A program made the position numbers and the translations under genes. Below, in pieces: positions 5,161 to 7,903 of a stretch of 7,903 nt of DNA; within the stretch, counting starts at the first letter, position 1, and every line of letters starts with the position of its first letter. This stretch comes from Bordetella parapertussis. GTDB lineage: Bacteria; Pseudomonadota; Gammaproteobacteria; Burkholderiales; SG8-41. Location: contig CAMBCD010000120.1 in assembly GCA_945863085.1 (NCBI GenBank), positions 1 through 7,903 of the forward strand, given 5' to 3'. The notes under the pieces were generated by a model. The model was not told the origin of the DNA. It searched no databases and saw nothing but the letters and a program-made list of their open reading frames with translations.

Positions 5161-6552
5161 ATGCCAATCCCCTTGTTGACCGAGATTCCCTACCGCGCCG
5201 ACAGCGCCGCGCTGTTCGAGGCGGTGGCGGATCGGCCGTGGGCGGTGTTCCTCGACAGCGGGCTGCATCATCCGGGGCAGGCGCGTTACGACATCATCGC
5301 TGCCGAGCCGTATGTAAGGCTGGTCACGCGCGGTGCATTGACCGAAGTGCATGCCGAGCGCACCGAGCTGTCGCGCGCCGACCCCTTTGAGTTGCTGCGG
5401 CAACATGTCGCAATGGATGCGAACTGCTCGGGTGAGTTGCCGTTCAGCGGCGGCGCCATCGGTTATTTCGGTTACGACCTGACGCGGCGCATCGAACGCC
5501 TCCCCGCGCGTGCACGCGATGCCGAACGCATCCCCGACATGGTCATCGGCATTTATGACTGGGCGGTGGTGGTCGATCACTCCGAGCGCCGCGCCTGGCT
5601 GGCCGGGCAGGGGCGCGATCCCGACACCGACCTCAAGTGGAATGCGCTGGTGCGGTTGTTTACGGACACGCCGCCGGAGCGCCGCCGTGCGCCGTTCCGC
5701 GTGACGTCCCCGGTGACATCAAACCTGACGCCGCAGCATTACGGCCGCGCTTTCGACCGCGTGCTCGATTACATCAGCGCCGGCGATTGTTACCAGGTCA
5801 ACCTCGCGCAGCGTTTTTCCGCCGAAGCCAGCGGTGATCCCTGGCTGGCCTACCAGAGGCTGCGGCTGATCAATCCGGCGCCTTACTCTGCATTTTTGTC
5901 GACGCCCTACGCGCAGATCCTGTCGGCGTCGCCGGAGCGTTTTCTGCGCGTTGAAATGCGCCAGGTCGAAACCAAACCGATCAAGGGTACAAGGCCACGC
6001 GCCGGCCATCCGCGGCTCGATGCCGAACTGATCGCCGAACTCGTCGCCAGTGAAAAGGACCGCGCCGAGAACCTGATGATCGTCGACCTGCTGCGCAATG
6101 ACCTGTCGAAAAACTGCGAGCTGGGTTCGGTGAAAGTGCCCAAGCTGTTCGAGGTCGAGAGTTTCGCCACGGTGCATCACCTGGTGAGCACGGTGACCGG
6201 GAAACTGGCGCCGGGGCGCGATGCCATCGACCTGCTGCGCGGCGCCTTCCCCGGCGGATCGATCACCGGCGCGCCGAAAGTGCGCGCGATGCAGATCATC
6301 GAGGAAATCGAACCGCACCGCCGTGGTGTCTATTGCGGCGCCATCGGTTATGTCGGTTACGACGGCAACATGGATACCAACATCGCGATCCGCACGCTCG
6401 TGCACTCCCACGGCACGGTGCGTTTCTGGGCGGGCGGCGGCATCGTCGCCGATTCGCAGCGCGAGGCCGAGTACCAGGAAACCTTCGACAAGGCCGCGGC
6501 CTTGCTGAGCCTGCTGCAGCAGAGCGCCGAGAGCGCCAGCGGCGGCATTTGA
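5161..6552 (+). CDS. pabB: Aminodeoxychorismate synthase component I
   Basis: PabB converts chorismate and ammonia to 4-amino-4-deoxychorismate, the first step towards p-aminobenzoate and folate. The ammonia normally comes from the glutamine amidotransferase PabA, which is not in this window. The 463-aa product matches stand-alone PabB length. The N-terminal half has the F-L-D-S-G...Y-D-I-I-A-A-E-P pattern (30-50) and G-G-A-I-G-Y-F-G-Y-D (97-106). The chorismate-binding domain spans about 190-452. The deciding motif is P-I-K-G-T (273-277): its lysine K275 separates PabB from anthranilate synthase TrpE and isochorismate synthases, which differ here. Metal and substrate motifs follow: A-S-E-K-D-R-A-E-N-L (296-305), G-G-S-I-T-G-A-P-K (365-373) and G-G-I-V-A-D-S (426-432). 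The start is forced: an in-frame TGA lies two codons upstream (5152-5154), and homology begins within ten residues. There is no C-terminal aminodeoxychorismate lyase fusion. PhoX follows after 67 bp, probably as a separate unit. Confidence 0.95.
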   Translation: MPIPLLTEIPYRADSAALFEAVADRPWAVFLDSGLHHPGQARYDIIAAEPYVRLVTRGALTEVHAERTELSRADPFELLRQHVAMDANCSGELPFSGGAIGYFGYDLTRRIERLPARARDAERIPDMVIGIYDWAVVVDHSERRAWLAGQGRDPDTDLKWNALVRLFTDTPPERRRAPFRVTSPVTSNLTPQHYGRAFDRVLDYISAGDCYQVNLAQRFSAEASGDPWLAYQRLRLINPAPYSAFLSTPYAQILSASPERFLRVEMRQVETKPIKGTRPRAGHPRLDAELIAELVASEKDRAENLMIVDLLRNDLSKNCELGSVKVPKLFEVESFATVHHLVSTVTGKLAPGRDAIDLLRGAFPGGSITGAPKVRAMQIIEEIEPHRRGVYCGAIGYVGYDGNMDTNIAIRTLVHSHGTVRFWAGGGIVADSQREAEYQETFDKAAALLSLLQQSAESASGGI

Positions 6553-6558
6553 GGCGCG

Positions 6559-6576
6559 CAGTCATCTTCCTGTAAC
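6559..6576 (+). promoter_or_regulatory. Pho-box-like direct repeat upstream of phoX
   Basis: CAGTCAT-CTTC-CTGTAAC consists of two seven-base half sites, with six and five matches respectively to the PhoB half-site CTGTCAT, separated by four bases. The 11-bp period is that of a Pho box. It lies 43 bp upstream of the phoX-like start. The expected -10 position (about 6587-6592, TAAGGT) is a weak match, next to a CCTTAAGG palindrome (6584-6591). The function is inferred from sequence similarity plus the phosphatase gene immediately downstream. Confidence 0.45.
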
Positions 6577-6619
6577 CATCGCGCCTTAAGGTGTGCGGCT
6601 TCCATAACCGGGAGCGCAC

Positions 6620-7903
6620 ATGAGCCACAGTTACAGCGACGGGCGGACCCTCAACGATTCGCCGAATGCCACGTTTGACCAGATCCTTGAAACCCGGCTG
6701 TCACGCCGCGGCCTGCTGAAAGGGGCGGCCGCGCTGGCGGTTGCCGGCAGCCTGCCATTGGCGGGTTGCGCGACCGGTTTGCGCCGTGAGGGCAATCTCG
6801 GTTTCAAAGGCATTTCCATTTCCACGGCTGATGCGGTTCGAGTCCCCGAGGGGTATGCAGCGAACGTGCTGTATGCCTGGGGCGATCCCGTCGGCCACCC
6901 TTCCGCTGCGCCGGCGTTCAAGCCTGACGCGAGTAACACCGCCGACGAGCAGGCGCTGCAGGCGGGCATGCACCATGACGGCATCCATTATTTCCCGCTG
7001 CCCTACGGCTCGGAGAATTCAGTCAACGGCCTGCTGGTGATGAACCACGAATACACCGACGACGGCCTGCTGCACAGCGACGGTTTTGCCAACTGGAGCG
7101 CAGAGAAAGTACGCAAGGCGCAGAATTCGCATGGCTGTTCGGTGATCGAAGTGCGCGAACGCGGCGGCAAATGGGAGGTGGTGCGTCCTTCGCCGTTTGC
7201 GCGGCGCGTGACTGCGCGCACACTGATGCGTGTCGCCGGTCCGGCTGCGGGCAGCGCCGGCATGAAAACCACCGCTGATCCCGCAGGCATGACCGTGCTC
7301 GGCACCTTCAACAACTGCGCGCACGGTTACACGCCCTGGGGCAGCTACCTGACCTGCGAGGAAAACTGGGATACCTATTTTGCCAACAGCGGCACGCTGA
7401 CCGCGGACCAGAAACGCAATGGCGTGTCACCCAAGGGCCGCGGTTACCGCTGGGAGGAGTTCGACGAACGTTTCGACGCCGGCAAACATCCCAACGAACC
7501 CAACCGCCATGGCTGGGTTGTCGAGTTCGATCCCTATGATCCGCAGTCGCAGCCGGTGAAACGCACGGCCCTCGGGCGCTTCAGCCACGAAGGGGCATGG
7601 TCGGCGACCGCGCGCGACGGGCGGCTGGTGGTGTATCTCGGCGATGACCGCCGCTTTGAATACATCTATAAATTCGTATCGCGCGATGCCTGGAATCGCG
7701 GCGACCGCAAGGCCAATCGCAACATTCTTGACCACGGCACGCTGTACGTGGCGAGGTTCAGCGATGATGCTTCGGGCGAGTGGGTGCCGCTGGTGCACGG
7801 CACCGGAAAACTGACTGCGGGCAGCGGTTTTGCCGACCAGGCCGATGTGCTGATTCGTACGCGTGCGGCTGCCGATGCTGTCGGTGCGACGAGAATGGAC
7901 CGG
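6620..7903 (+). CDS. phoX: PhoX-family (DUF839) phosphatase, N-terminal 428 residues, Tat signal
   Basis: The frame is open from ATG 6620 to the window edge and has no stop, so the C-terminus is missing. PhoX enzymes are exported monomeric alkaline phosphatases using calcium and iron, which release phosphate from organic esters. The N-terminus carries a twin-arginine signal, S-R-R-G-L-L-K (28-34), then a hydrophobic stretch ending in L-A-G-C (47-50), a lipobox that predicts a Tat-exported lipoprotein. Family motifs in order are M-N-H-E-Y (141-145), N-N-C-A-H-G-Y-T-P-W-G (231-241), L-T-C-E-E-N (244-249), R-H-G-W-V-V-E-F-D-P (296-305), R-F-S-H-E-G-A (320-326) and Y-L-G-D-D (339-343). They include the Cys/Glu residues expected for the metal cluster. 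GGGAG (6610-6614) lies five nt before the ATG, a good ribosome-binding site. A Pho-box-like repeat upstream fits phosphate-starvation control. DUF839 includes members never assayed as phosphatases, so the exact activity is less certain than the family. Confidence 0.9.
   Translation, partial: MSHSYSDGRTLNDSPNATFDQILETRLSRRGLLKGAAALAVAGSLPLAGCATGLRREGNLGFKGISISTADAVRVPEGYAANVLYAWGDPVGHPSAAPAFKPDASNTADEQALQAGMHHDGIHYFPLPYGSENSVNGLLVMNHEYTDDGLLHSDGFANWSAEKVRKAQNSHGCSVIEVRERGGKWEVVRPSPFARRVTARTLMRVAGPAAGSAGMKTTADPAGMTVLGTFNNCAHGYTPWGSYLTCEENWDTYFANSGTLTADQKRNGVSPKGRGYRWEEFDERFDAGKHPNEPNRHGWVVEFDPYDPQSQPVKRTALGRFSHEGAWSATARDGRLVVYLGDDRRFEYIYKFVSRDAWNRGDRKANRNILDHGTLYVARFSDDASGEWVPLVHGTGKLTAGSGFADQADVLIRTRAAADAVGATRMDR

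Noticed and set aside
5719..6411. Minus-strand frame of 230 codons opposite pabB
   Set aside because: It is antisense to the conserved chorismate-binding domain and has no independent support.
6553..6585. GGCGCG/CGCGCC inverted repeat as an intrinsic terminator of pabB
   Set aside because: The stem is only six bp with a 21-nt loop and there is no T run after it.
6631..7324. Minus-strand and alternative plus-strand frames inside the PhoX gene
   Set aside because: The plus-strand frame from 6620 shows a Tat signal and ordered PhoX motifs; the others are its shadows.
1..7903. CRISPR array, tRNA, insertion sequence, toxin-antitoxin or phage genes
   Set aside because: No regularly spaced repeats, cloverleaf-like sequence, transposase motifs or phage proteins were seen; every gene fits a chromosomal metabolic or envelope function.

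Overview
The window reads as an ordinary chromosomal stretch of a GC-rich proteobacterium, most likely a betaproteobacterium. The evidence is the gene content (GluQRS, class III alcohol dehydrogenase, SelO, PabB, PhoX-type phosphatase), the GC-biased codon use, and an intergenic repeat of the GTCATTCC..GGAATCCAG kind seen in many proteobacterial genomes. This assignment is inference. I see no tRNA, rRNA, CRISPR array, insertion sequence, integrase or defence genes.

Layout: (1) 2-685 (+), the C-terminal part of a family III (CaiB/BaiF) CoA-transferase that begins before the window. (2) 686-813, a convergent intergenic gap holding an 86-bp pair of inverted hairpins (709-794). (3) 814-1740 (-), gluQ, the tRNA(Asp)-modifying glutamyl-Q synthetase. 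(4) 1741-1807, a short divergent control region. (5) 1825-2934 (+), the glutathione-dependent formaldehyde/GSNO dehydrogenase (frmA/adhC), preceded by a possible six-codon leader ORF whose stop overlaps the start codon. (6) 2960-4465 (+), selO, a protein adenylyltransferase, 25 nt behind frmA and probably co-transcribed with it. (7) 4482-4925 (-), a small secreted protein with a carboxypeptidase-regulatory-like beta-sandwich domain, convergent with selO. (8) 4926-5160, a divergent intergenic region with a compound dyad and a 34-bp AT-rich tract that abuts the next start codon. (9) 5161-6552 (+), pabB, aminodeoxychorismate synthase component I, without a visible Shine-Dalgarno. (10) 6553-6619, a gap with a Pho-box-like direct repeat. 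(11) 6620-7903 (+), the N-terminal 428 codons of a Tat-exported PhoX-family phosphatase that runs off the window.

Functional links: frmA and selO both touch glutathione thiol chemistry. FrmA oxidises S-hydroxymethylglutathione and can reduce S-nitrosoglutathione, and SelO is reported to affect protein S-glutathionylation, so their apparent operon is the most suggestive arrangement here. PhoX behind a Pho-box-like site fits a PhoB-controlled phosphate-scavenging gene. gluQ and pabB look like stand-alone housekeeping genes; their usual partners (dksA, pabA/pabC) are not visible. I found no convincing new multi-gene system. The points worth a second look are mostly regulatory: the leader ORF of frmA, the covarying hairpin repeat, the possibly leaderless pabB, and the Pho box.
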